From: Brevibacterium aurantiacum
Lineage (GTDB): Bacteria > Actinomycetota > Actinomycetes > Actinomycetales > Brevibacteriaceae
DNA: 64,000 nt
Assembly: GCF_007558825.1 (NCBI RefSeq)
Contig: NZ_VLTK01000001.1
Coordinates: forward strand, 434,001 to 498,000
Reading direction: 5' to 3'
Below the pieces are notes generated by a model that was given only the letters and a program-made list of their open reading frames with translations, was not told the origin of the DNA and searched no databases. A program made the position numbers and the translations under genes. Of the stretch, positions 26,340 to 35,425 are shown piece after piece; position 1 is the first letter of the stretch, and every line of letters begins with the position of its first letter.

Positions 26340-27374
26340 ATGACGACGATCGCCTTCGAGACCACCGACCTGCCCATCATCGGAGCCCCGATGGCGGGCG
26401 GAACGACGACGCCCGAGCTCGCAGCAGCGGTCGCCCGTGCCGGCGGATTCCCCTTCGTGGCCGGCGGCTATCTCAGCGCCGAAGCATTGGCCCCTCTGGT
26501 CGAGCGCATGCGGGAGACGACCGAGAACTTCGGCGTCAATCTCTTCGCCCCGAACACTGTGCCCATCGATCGCGGTGCCTTCGACGCCTTCGTCTCGGCA
26601 CTCGAGCCTGTCGCGGCCGATCGCGGCGTCGCCATCGATCCCGAGCCCGTTGATGACGACGATCATTACAGCGACAAGGTCGATTACCTCGTCGACAACC
26701 CCGTGCCCCTGGTGTCGATGACGTTCAACATCCCCAGCGCCGAGGTGGTCGATCGTCTCCATTCCGTCGGCACTCAAGTGGTGGCCACCGTGACGACCGC
26801 CGCTGAGGCGCGTACGGCTGCCGATCGCGGCATCGACGCTCTCATCGTCCAGGGTCCTCGCGCCGGCGGTCACTCGGGCACCGCCGATCCGACGCGATCC
26901 ATCGAGGATCGGGCCACCGTCGATCTCGTGAACGATGTCCTCGCCGAGGTGGATCTGCCGTTGGCCGCCGGAGGCGGAGTCGACGGCCCGGAGTCCGTCG
27001 ACGAACTGCTGCAGGCGGGGGCGAGCGCCGTGGTCGTGGGCACGCTTCTGCTGCTGAGCGATGAGGCAGGCACTGCGCCGACTCATCGCGCCGCCCTGCA
27101 GTCCGCGGACTTCGACGAGACGCAGCTGACCAGGGCATTCACCGGCAGACCGGCTCGTGCGCTGGTCAATGACTTCGTGCGGAAGTTCGATCCGATCGCA
27201 GTCGATGCCTACCCGGCTCTTCATCACCTGACGAAGTCATTCCGCGCCCAGGCGAAGAAGGATGATGACCCGCAGGGCCTGCACCTGTGGGCCGGCACTG
27301 GCTATCGCGGCGCCCAGACAGGCTCAGCGGAGACGATCGTCAAAGAGCTCGGCGCCCCCTTCACCCGGAACTAG
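26340..27374 (+). CDS. Nitronate monooxygenase-like / 2-nitropropane dioxygenase-family protein
   Basis: A 344-residue FMN-dependent TIM-barrel protein. Motifs seen are IIGAPMAGGTTTPELAAAVA at the N-terminus, the active-site His loop VQGPRAGGHSG (about residue 180) and the phosphate-binding AAGGGVDGPESV and ASAVVVGTLL. Family members oxidise alkyl nitronates, though many have other or unknown substrates. ATG 26340 follows TTGAGGAGC by about 7 bases. No operon partner; convergent with a response-regulator gene. Confidence 0.87.
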   Translation: MTTIAFETTDLPIIGAPMAGGTTTPELAAAVARAGGFPFVAGGYLSAEALAPLVERMRETTENFGVNLFAPNTVPIDRGAFDAFVSALEPVAADRGVAIDPEPVDDDDHYSDKVDYLVDNPVPLVSMTFNIPSAEVVDRLHSVGTQVVATVTTAAEARTAADRGIDALIVQGPRAGGHSGTADPTRSIEDRATVDLVNDVLAEVDLPLAAGGGVDGPESVDELLQAGASAVVVGTLLLLSDEAGTAPTHRAALQSADFDETQLTRAFTGRPARALVNDFVRKFDPIAVDAYPALHHLTKSFRAQAKKDDDPQGLHLWAGTGYRGAQTGSAETIVKELGAPFTRN

Positions 27375-27427
27375 GCGCCCGCTTCCCTCGCAGCGGCCCT
27401 GCTGTCCGAGGTCCGACGCTGCTGCGC

Positions 27428-28189
27428 TCAACTGCCGGCGACGACCAGCCCGGATTCGTAGGCGGCGACGACGATCTGGGTGCGATCGCGCAGTCCCAGC
27501 TTCGACAGGATTCTGGACACGTGGGTCTTCACCGTCTGCTCGGCCAGGAACAGGTGCGCAGCCACCTCGGCGTTGGCATGGCCCTTGGCCACCAGCGTCA
27601 TGACGTCGATCTCACGGTCGGTCAGCTGCCCGAGGACGGCAGTGTCCTTGGTGACTCTGGGCCCACTCACGTACTCGGAGATGAGGCGGCGGGTCACGGA
27701 CGGCGCCAAGAGCGACTGACCGTCGGCGACCACGCGCACAGCGGTGATCATGTCTTCGGCTGTGGCGTCCTTGAGCAGGAACCCGCTCGCTCCCGCGCGC
27801 AGTGCCGAGAACACGTACTCATCGGCATCGAAGGTGGTGAGCATGATGATCTTCGGGTGGTCCCCCGGCATCGAGAACACCGCACGGGTGGCATCCAAGC
27901 CGTTGAGCTTCGGCATCCTGATGTCCATGAGAATGACGTCGGGCGAGGTTCTGCGCACGAGGTCGACGACCTGCGAACCGTCTTCAGCACTGCCGACGAC
28001 AGTCATGTCCGGCTGTGCATCGAGAAGGGCTCCGAACCCCTGGCGAACCATGGCCTGGTCATCAACGATGGCGACCCGCGTCGTCTCAGACGAGGGCGGC
28101 GGCACCCCGTCGCGCGCAATCGATCCCGGCGCGGGACTCGGCGTTGGGCGCGGTGTCGGACTCGGACCTGACGCTCCTGCTTCTGGCAT
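27428..28189 (-). CDS. NarL/FixJ-type response regulator
   Basis: A 253-residue regulator with an unusual Pro/Ser-rich extension of about 36 residues before the receiver domain (RVAIVDDQAMVRQGF). The phospho-acceptor Asp is in VILMDIRMPKLNG, the switch Thr in IIMLTTF, and Lys in FLLKDAT. The LuxR-type HTH is LTDREIDVMTLVAKGHANAE, with TVKTHVSRILSKLGL. It may be the partner of the kinase at 29284, which lies on the opposite strand beyond a transporter gene; no kinase adjoins it on its own strand. Confidence 0.9.
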   Translation of the reverse strand: MPEAGASGPSPTPRPTPSPAPGSIARDGVPPPSSETTRVAIVDDQAMVRQGFGALLDAQPDMTVVGSAEDGSQVVDLVRRTSPDVILMDIRMPKLNGLDATRAVFSMPGDHPKIIMLTTFDADEYVFSALRAGASGFLLKDATAEDMITAVRVVADGQSLLAPSVTRRLISEYVSGPRVTKDTAVLGQLTDREIDVMTLVAKGHANAEVAAHLFLAEQTVKTHVSRILSKLGLRDRTQIVVAAYESGLVVAGS

Positions 28190-28348
28190 GCTCTTACGCT
28201 ACCCGACCCGCACTGTCAGAGCCCCTCGAATACCCGTGAAATCAGGCGGACGACTCCCTGCCTGCGCCGATTTCATCCTCAAGTAGCACTTCCGCGTCGG
28301 CACAATCACTCCTTCGTATGATGCGCCCCATGACACCGGGTCCTTAGC

Positions 28349-29287
28349 GTGCACACCATGATCATCACCGCGATAATCCTCGCCACGCTCGCAGCCTTCT
28401 GCTTGGCACTCGGCACGCATTTCCAGCAGTACGCCGTCGCCACCATGGCGCCCGGGCCCAAACGTCGGGCAACCTGGGCCGCCGGCCTGGGGCTGATGGG
28501 CATGGTGACCGTCCTCAACGTCGTCGCCCTGGGACTCGGCCCCGTCGCCATCGTCCAACCCATCGGCGCGATCTCCCTCGTCTTCGCCGCGCTCATCAGC
28601 CGCCGGTACTTCGGCCTGCAGCTCGGCGCCCCACTGCTCATCAGCATCGGGGTGACGATGTTCTCGATCTTCGCCTTCGTGACCACCTCGGCGCAGTTCT
28701 CCCACGAACTCGTCGCCACCGAGGAAGCGGTGACCTGGCTGCTGGCACTCCTCGTCGCCCTCAGCGTCTTCGGCGCGCTCTTCGCACTCAGCCGGGCCGG
28801 GCACATCCCACGAGTCATCATGACCGGCATCATCTTCGGCACCGTCGCCGCCGCGACCCACGTCCTCGCCAGGACCGTCGTGACCGAGGGCCTGCCCGAT
28901 TTCGAAACATCGGGCTCGCGGTGGTGGATGATGCTGGCAGCCGTGGCCCTCGCCTCGGCGGTGGGATTCTGGCTGGTTCAGACCGCCTACGCCTCTGGCC
29001 CTCCAGAGACGGTGCTCGCGGGGCTGACCGTCATCGACCCGATCGTGGCGGTGGTCATCGGCGCCGCCTTCTTCGGCGAGTATGCGGGCCTCACCCCCAT
29101 GGCCATCGGCCTGCTGCTGCTCGCTGCCGGCGGTGGGATCGCCGGGGTCTGGATGCTCTCGCAGTTCCATCCCCGCGTCCTCGAATCGAAGTCGGTCCCC
29201 ACAGGGCGCATCCCAACAGACGTTCCTGCACCCCTCTCACCAGAGCCGCGAACACCGGCTCACAACAGCCAAGGAATCCGATCATGA
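28349..29287 (+). CDS. DMT-superfamily (NIPA/EamA-like) membrane transporter
   Basis: A 312-residue protein with about nine or ten hydrophobic helices and a polar, Pro-rich tail. LALGTHFQQYAV in helix 1, AIVQPIGAISLVFAALISRRYFG and the second-half counterpart TVIDPIVAVVIGAAFFGEY show the internal repeat of drug/metabolite carriers, closest to the NIPA-like Mg2+-transporter branch. The start may be GTG 28349 or ATG 28358. It overlaps the downstream kinase gene by 4 bases, so carrier and sensor are made together, suggesting functional linkage. Confidence 0.8.
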   Translation: MHTMIITAIILATLAAFCLALGTHFQQYAVATMAPGPKRRATWAAGLGLMGMVTVLNVVALGLGPVAIVQPIGAISLVFAALISRRYFGLQLGAPLLISIGVTMFSIFAFVTTSAQFSHELVATEEAVTWLLALLVALSVFGALFALSRAGHIPRVIMTGIIFGTVAAATHVLARTVVTEGLPDFETSGSRWWMMLAAVALASAVGFWLVQTAYASGPPETVLAGLTVIDPIVAVVIGAAFFGEYAGLTPMAIGLLLLAAGGGIAGVWMLSQFHPRVLESKSVPTGRIPTDVPAPLSPEPRTPAHNSQGIRS

Positions 29288-31338
29288 ACCAGACCCTCGA
29301 ATCCTCATACACTGATGCGCCTTCGGGGCCGAGCACGTATTCTGAGAACGTGCCCCGTCCCCCAGATACGCCGCCGCAGACCCGGTCATGGTGGTCGCGG
29401 ATGTGGCACAACCTGGGCCGGGATGCCATCCTCGTCCTCCCGGGATTCTTCATCTCCCTCATAGGGTTCATCGTTCTCATCACGATGTTCTCGGTCTCAA
29501 TCTCCACCATCGTCATCTGGATCGGCGCCCTGCTCCTGCCCGTGACTCTCTACGTCGCGACCGGGTTCGCGAACCTCTCCCGGGCCCGCGCCCGGCAGTG
29601 GGGAGCCCCCATCGCCGAGGTGGTCCGTCGTCCCCGTGGACGCGGAATCAGCGGGTGGTTCGGTGTCATGGCCGAAGGACGACGCTGGCTCGACCTGCTG
29701 TTCGAAGCAGTCTTCGCCCTGCCCATCCGGCTCTTCACCTTCTCCGTGGTGATCCCCTGGTTCTTCGGTGCCCTGGGCGGGATGACCTACTTCTTCTGGG
29801 GACGCTTCCTCCCCGACGACAACACCGATCTCATCAGCTTCATCGCCGCATGGTGGAACGACACCCCCGTGGTGGCTCTGGGATTCGGCGCCGAGGCGAC
29901 CTTCCAGTTCATCGCGGGAGTCATCCTCCTCGTCACCTTCCCCTTCGTCCTGCATGCCATGGCCCGGTTGGAGATCGCAGCGATCACGGCAGGGCTGGCG
30001 CCCGGCCACGATGAGGTGACCGCGGCGGGAAAAGCACGAGCCGGTGACTTCACGGGCTACGCTCCCGACGGGACCGCCTCGGCGACTTCCTCGGGATCGA
30101 GAGCCCCGGGGTTGCCGGCAGCCAACTCGTTTCTGACGCGGGCCGCAGGAGAGGGCTGGTTCTGGCTGATCAGCATCTTCGTCGGCGTGGTGCTCGTGGC
30201 CGTCGGATGGCCAGTGACTGCAGCGCTCTATGAATCCTCGACCGTCATTGCGATGCTCGTCGCCCTCGGCCAGAGCGGCGCCCTGGTCCTCGCCGTGCGC
30301 AGACCTGTCACCGCAATCATCGTCGGGCTGGTCTCGGCTGCGGCCGGAATCATCCTCACCGCAGACTCCTTCGGTCTGGTGTGGCCGTGGACGGCGACGT
30401 CGATCCTCTCACTGCTCTTCCTCCACCTCATCATCGGGCTGCGGCACAGCTGGCTCCACCTCGTCATCCTGTGGTCACTGTCCACGGTCCTCGGCGCGCT
30501 GAGCCTGACCATGCCCCATGCGGGAGGGCTGTCGGGGGCGCTGGCGAATGTCATCACGACGGTCTCGCTCACTGCAGGGATCTCGATCGTCGCGGTGATC
30601 GGCAATCTGTGGATTCGCGGTCGCACTCAGCTGGCCACGGAGCGACAGCTCAGTGCCGAGGAGCTGGCCAAGCGTCAAGAGCTCGAGGAACGCAACAGGA
30701 TCGCCCAGGAGCTCCATGACGTCGTCGCTCACAGCATGTCCGTCATCAGCGTCCAGGCCACCACGGCCCGCTACCGACTGCCCGAACTCGATACTCGAAG
30801 CGTTGAGGAGTTCGACTCGATCGCCGGCTCCGCTCGACAGGCGCTCAACGAGATGCGCGGTCTGCTGGCGATTCTGCGCGGTGGCCGCGATGCCGATCTG
30901 GCTCCGCAGCCGATGATCGATGACATTCCCGACCTCGTCGAGGCCACTCGCGGTTCGGGCGCCGAGGTTGAACTCGAATTCCCTGCGGGACCGATCTCGC
31001 TCAACCCGACGACCGGACTGACCGCGTTCCGCCTCGTCCAGGAAGCACTGTCGAATTCCCTGCGCCACGCTCCCGGAGCCCCGATTCGGGTATCCGTTCG
31101 CACCGATGAGCGGCAGCTGTGGGTCGGTGTCGTCAACGGGGTTCCGGGTTCGAACCAGCCTGACGAGAGCTTGGGCCTGTCCGACGGGGGCTCGGGCCAG
31201 TCCGACGGAGGACACCTCGGCGGAGGATTCGGTCTCAAGGGTATGCGCGAACGGGTCGAGGCACTCGACGGAACGCTGCACGTGGGGCCGACTGCCGAGG
31301 GCGGGTTCGAAGTACTCGCTACCTTGCCCGCAGGCTGA
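29284..31338 (+). CDS. NarL-type sensor histidine kinase
   Basis: A 684-residue membrane kinase. After a polar N-terminus come a helix pair (about 45-85), a 'putative sensor' region (RGISGWFGVMAEGRRWLDLL), two or three further helix groups and a conserved dimerisation domain with the phospho-acceptor His at about residue 478 (IAQELHDVVAHSMSVI). The HATPase part has TAFRLVQEALSNSLRHA and GFGLKGMRERVEALDG. It starts inside the transporter gene (ATGA overlap). Its partner may be the divergent regulator at 27428 or the regulator at 32812; cross-talk cannot be excluded. Confidence 0.88.
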   Translation: MNQTLESSYTDAPSGPSTYSENVPRPPDTPPQTRSWWSRMWHNLGRDAILVLPGFFISLIGFIVLITMFSVSISTIVIWIGALLLPVTLYVATGFANLSRARARQWGAPIAEVVRRPRGRGISGWFGVMAEGRRWLDLLFEAVFALPIRLFTFSVVIPWFFGALGGMTYFFWGRFLPDDNTDLISFIAAWWNDTPVVALGFGAEATFQFIAGVILLVTFPFVLHAMARLEIAAITAGLAPGHDEVTAAGKARAGDFTGYAPDGTASATSSGSRAPGLPAANSFLTRAAGEGWFWLISIFVGVVLVAVGWPVTAALYESSTVIAMLVALGQSGALVLAVRRPVTAIIVGLVSAAAGIILTADSFGLVWPWTATSILSLLFLHLIIGLRHSWLHLVILWSLSTVLGALSLTMPHAGGLSGALANVITTVSLTAGISIVAVIGNLWIRGRTQLATERQLSAEELAKRQELEERNRIAQELHDVVAHSMSVISVQATTARYRLPELDTRSVEEFDSIAGSARQALNEMRGLLAILRGGRDADLAPQPMIDDIPDLVEATRGSGAEVELEFPAGPISLNPTTGLTAFRLVQEALSNSLRHAPGAPIRVSVRTDERQLWVGVVNGVPGSNQPDESLGLSDGGSGQSDGGHLGGGFGLKGMRERVEALDGTLHVGPTAEGGFEVLATLPAG

Positions 31339-31444
31339 AGCCTCGGGGCGGACGGGTGTCGGCGAGGGCCGTCGGCCATCGGAGCGGTTGATCTCATCCT
31401 TTCGGGCGACAGCGTCAAGCGAGCGTGAGCGGTAGCCTCAAAGG

Positions 31445-32815
31445 GTGAGACTTCGACCCGACCGGCGCGCCCTGACCCATGCCCTCCTCTGGACGGGCAT
31501 CTCGGCGGCCATCGGCGTGTTCGCGCTCATCGTCATCGTCGGAACCGAATGGCCGGATTTCGAGGAGGCGGGTGCCCGCACCGGAGCGCTCGGTGCAGAA
31601 CTGTTCATCCACATATTCTTCGGCATCATCTCTTTGGCCTGCCTGCCCGTCGTCCTTGCCTTCGACGGACGGACGATCCCCCGCAGATCCCTGCGCCCCA
31701 AGGTGATTGCGGCAGAGAAGCTGCGTGATTTCCTCACGAGCACTGGTCGCGGCGGCGTAGAATTCCTCGCCTCGGACGACTCCGTCGAGTCCCTGCAGCG
31801 TCGGCCCGGCGGCTGGGTTCCGGTGGCGGTCGGATTCCTCGGCATCGTCACCGGTACGATCGGCGTCCTCGGCGCGTTCGCCGGACTGCTCATCCTCATC
31901 ACCCTCACGTCCCGACGCAGCTGGTCACTCGACTTCACCTGCCTCGCTGCCGCGATCATCTCCCAGGGTCTGACGTACACGCTCACCCCGACGGCGGTCG
32001 GAGCGTTCGAACTTCCGCTGTTCCTCGTCAACGGAACCGTCTACGCAATGATCGTCGTCATCGGCGTCATCCGCGGATCCCGCGAACAGGGGCTCATCGA
32101 CACCGCCGCGCAGACACTTCTGCGCGAACGCTCGCGCCAGGACCGTGCCGTCGCTGAGGTGCGCCGCGGCATCGCCCGCGACATGCACGACTCGCTCTCG
32201 CACCACCTCAGCGTCATCGCCATGTACTCCGGTGCACTGTCTGTCAGGCGAGACCTCGACCCCGAGTCCGTCCACGAGAGCGCCCGACTCATCGCCAGCA
32301 GCGCCCGCCGCTCGGGAATCGAGCTGCGAGAGGTCCTGACGATGCTGCGCGGAGACGACCAAGGCACAGTGATCGACCCCGATCTCGACCGCCTCGTCGC
32401 CGATCGCCCTGAGTCGGTGACTCTGATCTACTCCGAGCCGCTCACCTCCGAATCACTGCATACCCTGGGCAGCCTCGAACGGATGACGATCTACCGCTTC
32501 GTCCAAGAGACCATGACCAATGCTCTCAAACACGCGCTCGGTGAGATGCTCACCATCACCATCGGCGGCGAGGGCGGCGACGCCGTTCGATATATCACGA
32601 TGACCGCGCACAATCACTACCCGGACAGCCTCCTCGGCGCCCCGGCACACGGCGAACCCCACCGCAAGCAGTACATCGCCGGCTCCGGCCTGGGAATTCT
32701 GGGCATCAAGGAGAGGGTGGAGGCGATGGGCGGTGACCTCGAGGTCAGCCACTATCCTGACTTCGAACTGCGAGCTCGCATCCCCGTCCAGAACACGGAA
32801 GAGATCAGCGCATGA
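31445..32815 (+). CDS. NarL-type sensor histidine kinase
   Basis: A 456-residue kinase with about six hydrophobic helices in the first 200 residues and no recognisable extracytoplasmic domain. The phospho-acceptor is at about residue 247 (IARDMHDSLSHHLSVIAM), and the ATP-binding region has YRFVQETMTNALKHA and GSGLGILGIKERVEAMGG. The start is GTG 31445, preceded by AAAGG with very short spacing; a -10-like TAGCCT eight bases upstream raises the option of a leaderless start. It overlaps the following regulator gene by 4 bases. Confidence 0.88.
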   Translation: MRLRPDRRALTHALLWTGISAAIGVFALIVIVGTEWPDFEEAGARTGALGAELFIHIFFGIISLACLPVVLAFDGRTIPRRSLRPKVIAAEKLRDFLTSTGRGGVEFLASDDSVESLQRRPGGWVPVAVGFLGIVTGTIGVLGAFAGLLILITLTSRRSWSLDFTCLAAAIISQGLTYTLTPTAVGAFELPLFLVNGTVYAMIVVIGVIRGSREQGLIDTAAQTLLRERSRQDRAVAEVRRGIARDMHDSLSHHLSVIAMYSGALSVRRDLDPESVHESARLIASSARRSGIELREVLTMLRGDDQGTVIDPDLDRLVADRPESVTLIYSEPLTSESLHTLGSLERMTIYRFVQETMTNALKHALGEMLTITIGGEGGDAVRYITMTAHNHYPDSLLGAPAHGEPHRKQYIAGSGLGILGIKERVEAMGGDLEVSHYPDFELRARIPVQNTEEISA

Positions 32816-33480
32816 GCATCAGAGTCATCATCGCCGACGACGAGTCCCTCATGCGCTCGGGTCTGCGCCTGCTCCTCGGCGCGGCCGATGACATCGACAT
32901 CATCGCCGAGGCTGCCAACGGTGCCGAGGCCATCGAACTTGCCCGAGAGCTGAGTCCAGACCTCATTCTCATGGACATCCGCATGCCCGTCATGGACGGA
33001 CTCGAGGCCACCCGTGCCCTCATGGCTCAGACTCTTCATCCGGAGGTCCTCATCCTCACGGCCTTCGGCACCGATGAATTCGTGCTTCAGGCACTGCGCT
33101 CGGGAGCGGCCGGCTACATCCTCAAGGACACTCCGCCAGAAGATCTCATCCACGCGGTTCGGGCAGCCGCGAACGGCACACGAACCTTGTCACCCAGCGC
33201 GGTCGAGTCTCTGCTGGGACGAGACACCACCTCGGCGACAGGGATGGCCGGTGCTTCGAATTGGAACAGTGCCCCGATCGGACCCGATCCCTTGGAGCCC
33301 CTGACCACACGGGAACGGGAGATCGCCGAGGCGGTCGCTCAGGGGATGACGAACGCACAGGTGGCGCGGGCGCTGTTCGTCTCCACGGCCACGGTGAAGA
33401 CCCACCTGGCGCGCATCTTCTACAAACTCGACGTCAGCACCCGCGTGCAATTGGCTCTGCTCGTCAACGAACGGCGCTGA
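32812..33480 (+). CDS. NarL/FixJ-type response regulator
   Basis: A 222-residue regulator coupled to the kinase gene by an ATGA overlap. The receiver domain has VIIADDESLMRSGLR, Asp in LILMDIRMPVMDG, Thr in LILTAFG and Lys in YILKDTPPEDL. The LuxR-type HTH is LTTREREIAEAVAQGMTNAQ with TVKTHLARIFYKLDV. A strong terminator follows at 33517. Confidence 0.92.
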   Translation: MSIRVIIADDESLMRSGLRLLLGAADDIDIIAEAANGAEAIELARELSPDLILMDIRMPVMDGLEATRALMAQTLHPEVLILTAFGTDEFVLQALRSGAAGYILKDTPPEDLIHAVRAAANGTRTLSPSAVESLLGRDTTSATGMAGASNWNSAPIGPDPLEPLTTREREIAEAVAQGMTNAQVARALFVSTATVKTHLARIFYKLDVSTRVQLALLVNERR

Positions 33481-33516
33481 GCGGCGAGGGCCGGACTCCG
33501 AAGCACAGAACAGAAA

Positions 33517-33546
33517 CGGGGCCCGGCGTTCACTCGCCGGGCCCCG
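33517..33546. terminator. Strong intergenic terminator
   Basis: Perfect 12-base arms CGGGGCCCGGCG/CGCCGGGCCCCG with a 6-base loop, between the convergent response-regulator and SDR genes. GC-rich and without a U-run, as is common in actinobacteria; it probably serves both strands. Confidence 0.85.
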
Positions 33547-33590
33547 CTGTGCTGCTGTCGCTCTTCGACGACGCAGCGATTGGGCTCAGA

Positions 33591-34352
33591 TCATTTCGGG
33601 GCCATGCGGATGGCGCCGTCGAGGCGAATGGTCTCACCGTTGAGCATCGGGTTGGCGACGATCGATTCGACGAGCTGCGCGTACTCGGCGGGCTTGCCCA
33701 GCCGAGACGGATGGGGAATCGACTTCGCCAGAGACTCCTGGGCCTCTTCGGGCAGACCGGCCATCATCGGGGTCTCGAAGATACCCGGCGCGATCGTCAC
33801 GACACGGATCTGTGATGATGCGAGTTCGCGCGCCATCGGCAGGGTCACCGAAGCGATCGCGCCCTTGGACGCGGAGTAGGCGATCTGTCCGATCTGACCG
33901 TCGAAGGCCGCGACCGAGGCGGTGTTGACGATGACGCCGCGTTCCTCACCCACATTCTCCTGCGCCTGCATCGCGGCGGCGGCGAGGCTGCACACGTTGA
34001 CCGTGCCCACGACGTTGATGCTGAGCACCTTCGAAAGAGCGTCCAAAGCCAGTGGGCCCTTGCGCGAGACGAGCTTGCCTGGAGTCGCGACTCCCGCGCA
34101 GTTCACGACCACGCGCAGCTGCCCGAGACCGGTCGCCATGTCGACGGCGGCCTGAACCTGCTCTTCGTTCGTGACGTCGGCGGATACGAAATGGGCGCTG
34201 GAGCCCAGTTCCGATGCCACCTGCTGACCCACCTCGGCGTTGAGGTCGACCATGACGACCTGAGCGCCGGCGGCCAGGAGCCGCTCCGTGGTGGCCCGGC
34301 CGAGCCCGGAGGCCCCGCCGGTGACGAGTGCGACTGTGTTGTTGAGATCCAT
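33591..34352 (-). CDS. Short-chain dehydrogenase (type II 3-hydroxyacyl-CoA dehydrogenase-like)
   Basis: A 253-residue classical SDR: cofactor motif VTGGASGLGRATTERLL, DLN acidic residue for NAD, VVNCAG, catalytic YSASK with Ser in NTASVAAF. The order and the SRKGPLALDALSKVLSINVVG segment resemble HSD17B10-like 3-hydroxyacyl-CoA dehydrogenases of fatty-acid or branched-chain degradation. The start ATG 34352 is preceded by AAGGAT; a longer frame upstream runs into the terminator at 34429 and is rejected. Confidence 0.88.
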   Translation of the reverse strand: MDLNNTVALVTGGASGLGRATTERLLAAGAQVVMVDLNAEVGQQVASELGSSAHFVSADVTNEEQVQAAVDMATGLGQLRVVVNCAGVATPGKLVSRKGPLALDALSKVLSINVVGTVNVCSLAAAAMQAQENVGEERGVIVNTASVAAFDGQIGQIAYSASKGAIASVTLPMARELASSQIRVVTIAPGIFETPMMAGLPEEAQESLAKSIPHPSRLGKPAEYAQLVESIVANPMLNGETIRLDGAIRMAPK

Positions 34353-34428
34353 GAGTATCCTTCGCATGACTGGCGTGAACGTTTGAGTTGGTTCGACTTT
34401 AACGCAAGCCCGTCGGGCCCGGACACGA

Positions 34429-34463
34429 CGAAGCCCGCCGACCATTCGGTGCGGCGGGCTTCG
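34429..34463. terminator. Terminator downstream of the FMN reductase gene
   Basis: CGAAGCCCGCCG and its perfect 12-base complement around an 11-base loop. It separates the FMN-reductase and SDR genes, which are on the same strand, so these two are probably not one transcript. Confidence 0.8.
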
Positions 34464-34518
34464 GACGTATCAGCTGCTGGGGAGGGACTGCCTCATCCGC
34501 AGAGTGCGCTGATGACGG

Positions 34519-35100
34519 TCAGGCTGCCTGCTCTTCGGAGGCGGAATCCTCGCGCACGGACTTCAGTGCCTCGCCCCAGGCCACGAGGTCATCGGCCATC
34601 GAAGCAAACGGAGTCGCGGAGACCTCGGTCGGGGTGAAGACGCCATCGGCGAAGTCGGTGAAGAGGCTGAAGGAGGCCTGGTCACGGACAACAGCGAGCT
34701 TGTAGTTGGCGAGGATGTGGCGCAGGTGCTCGGCGGCACGCACACCCTTGTCGGCGCCGTAGTTCACGATACCGGCGACCTTGTGGTTGAACTCGCTGGC
34801 CACGAAATCCAGGGCGTTCTTCAGCGATCCGGAGATCGAGTGGTTGTACTCAGGGGTGACGAAGATGAAGGCATCGAATTCGGCGAGCTTGGCGCCCCAC
34901 GCCTTGGTGTGGTCATTCTGGTACATGTTCGCGCCGGCCGGGATGACCTCGTCGAGCAGCGGCAGATTGAATTCGCCGAAGTCGACGATCTCGGCGCGCA
35001 CGTCCTCGCGACCGGCCAGCTGGTCCTTGGCCCAGGCCACGACCTGCGGATTGAGTGCCTGCGGGCGCGAAGTTCCGGGAATGATGGCGATGTTGAGCAT
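34519..35100 (-). CDS. NADPH-dependent FMN reductase / quinone or azo reductase
   Basis: A 193-residue flavodoxin-like reductase of the NADPH-dependent FMN reductase family. The FMN phosphate loop reads IIPGTSRPQALNPQV, and the flavin-contact motif is TPEYNHSISGSLKNALDF. It would reduce free flavins, quinones or azo compounds in the cytosol. The start ATG 35100 has GAGGA 6 bases before it. A perfect palindrome at 35201 upstream, and the divergent TetR gene, suggest TetR control. Confidence 0.88.
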   Translation of the reverse strand: MLNIAIIPGTSRPQALNPQVVAWAKDQLAGREDVRAEIVDFGEFNLPLLDEVIPAGANMYQNDHTKAWGAKLAEFDAFIFVTPEYNHSISGSLKNALDFVASEFNHKVAGIVNYGADKGVRAAEHLRHILANYKLAVVRDQASFSLFTDFADGVFTPTEVSATPFASMADDLVAWGEALKSVREDSASEEQAA

Positions 35101-35425
35101 GTCCGTCCTCAGTTCATTCATAGGGTGCAATGTCAGGTGATGCTGGTTTCAGGTGATCGGCACCGGCAGTCTTCGTCCGTGCCATCCACACCTGCCCAAC
35201 ATGATTGAACCGTCAATCATTCCCGTTCCACTCTGTGATTGGCGTCACTTCTCACTGTCTGTATGGGGTGACCCCCGCACGTTCCGACCACGGCCAGCGC
35301 ACACCTCGGCGGCGCGAGATCCGCGAATTCTGGCCGGAAACGGCCAATGTCAGCCCAACGTCATGTATCCTCGGTTGGCAAGTGAAAGATTGTTCGATAT
35401 CCGACCGTCAAGGAGCATAGGCACC
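35101..35425. other. Divergent promoter region between FMN reductase and TetR genes
   Basis: 325 bp without a gene. It contains the 20-bp palindrome at 35201 and a -10-like TATGAA for the minus strand near 35117. No riboswitch or RNA gene is recognised. Confidence 0.6.
35201..35220. promoter_or_regulatory. TetR-type operator
   Basis: ATGATTGAACCGTCAATCAT has perfect 8-base arms and a 4-base centre, of the TTGA/TCAA kind seen in many TetR operators. It lies between the divergent FMN-reductase and TetR genes and is the most likely site of that regulator. Confidence 0.7.
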
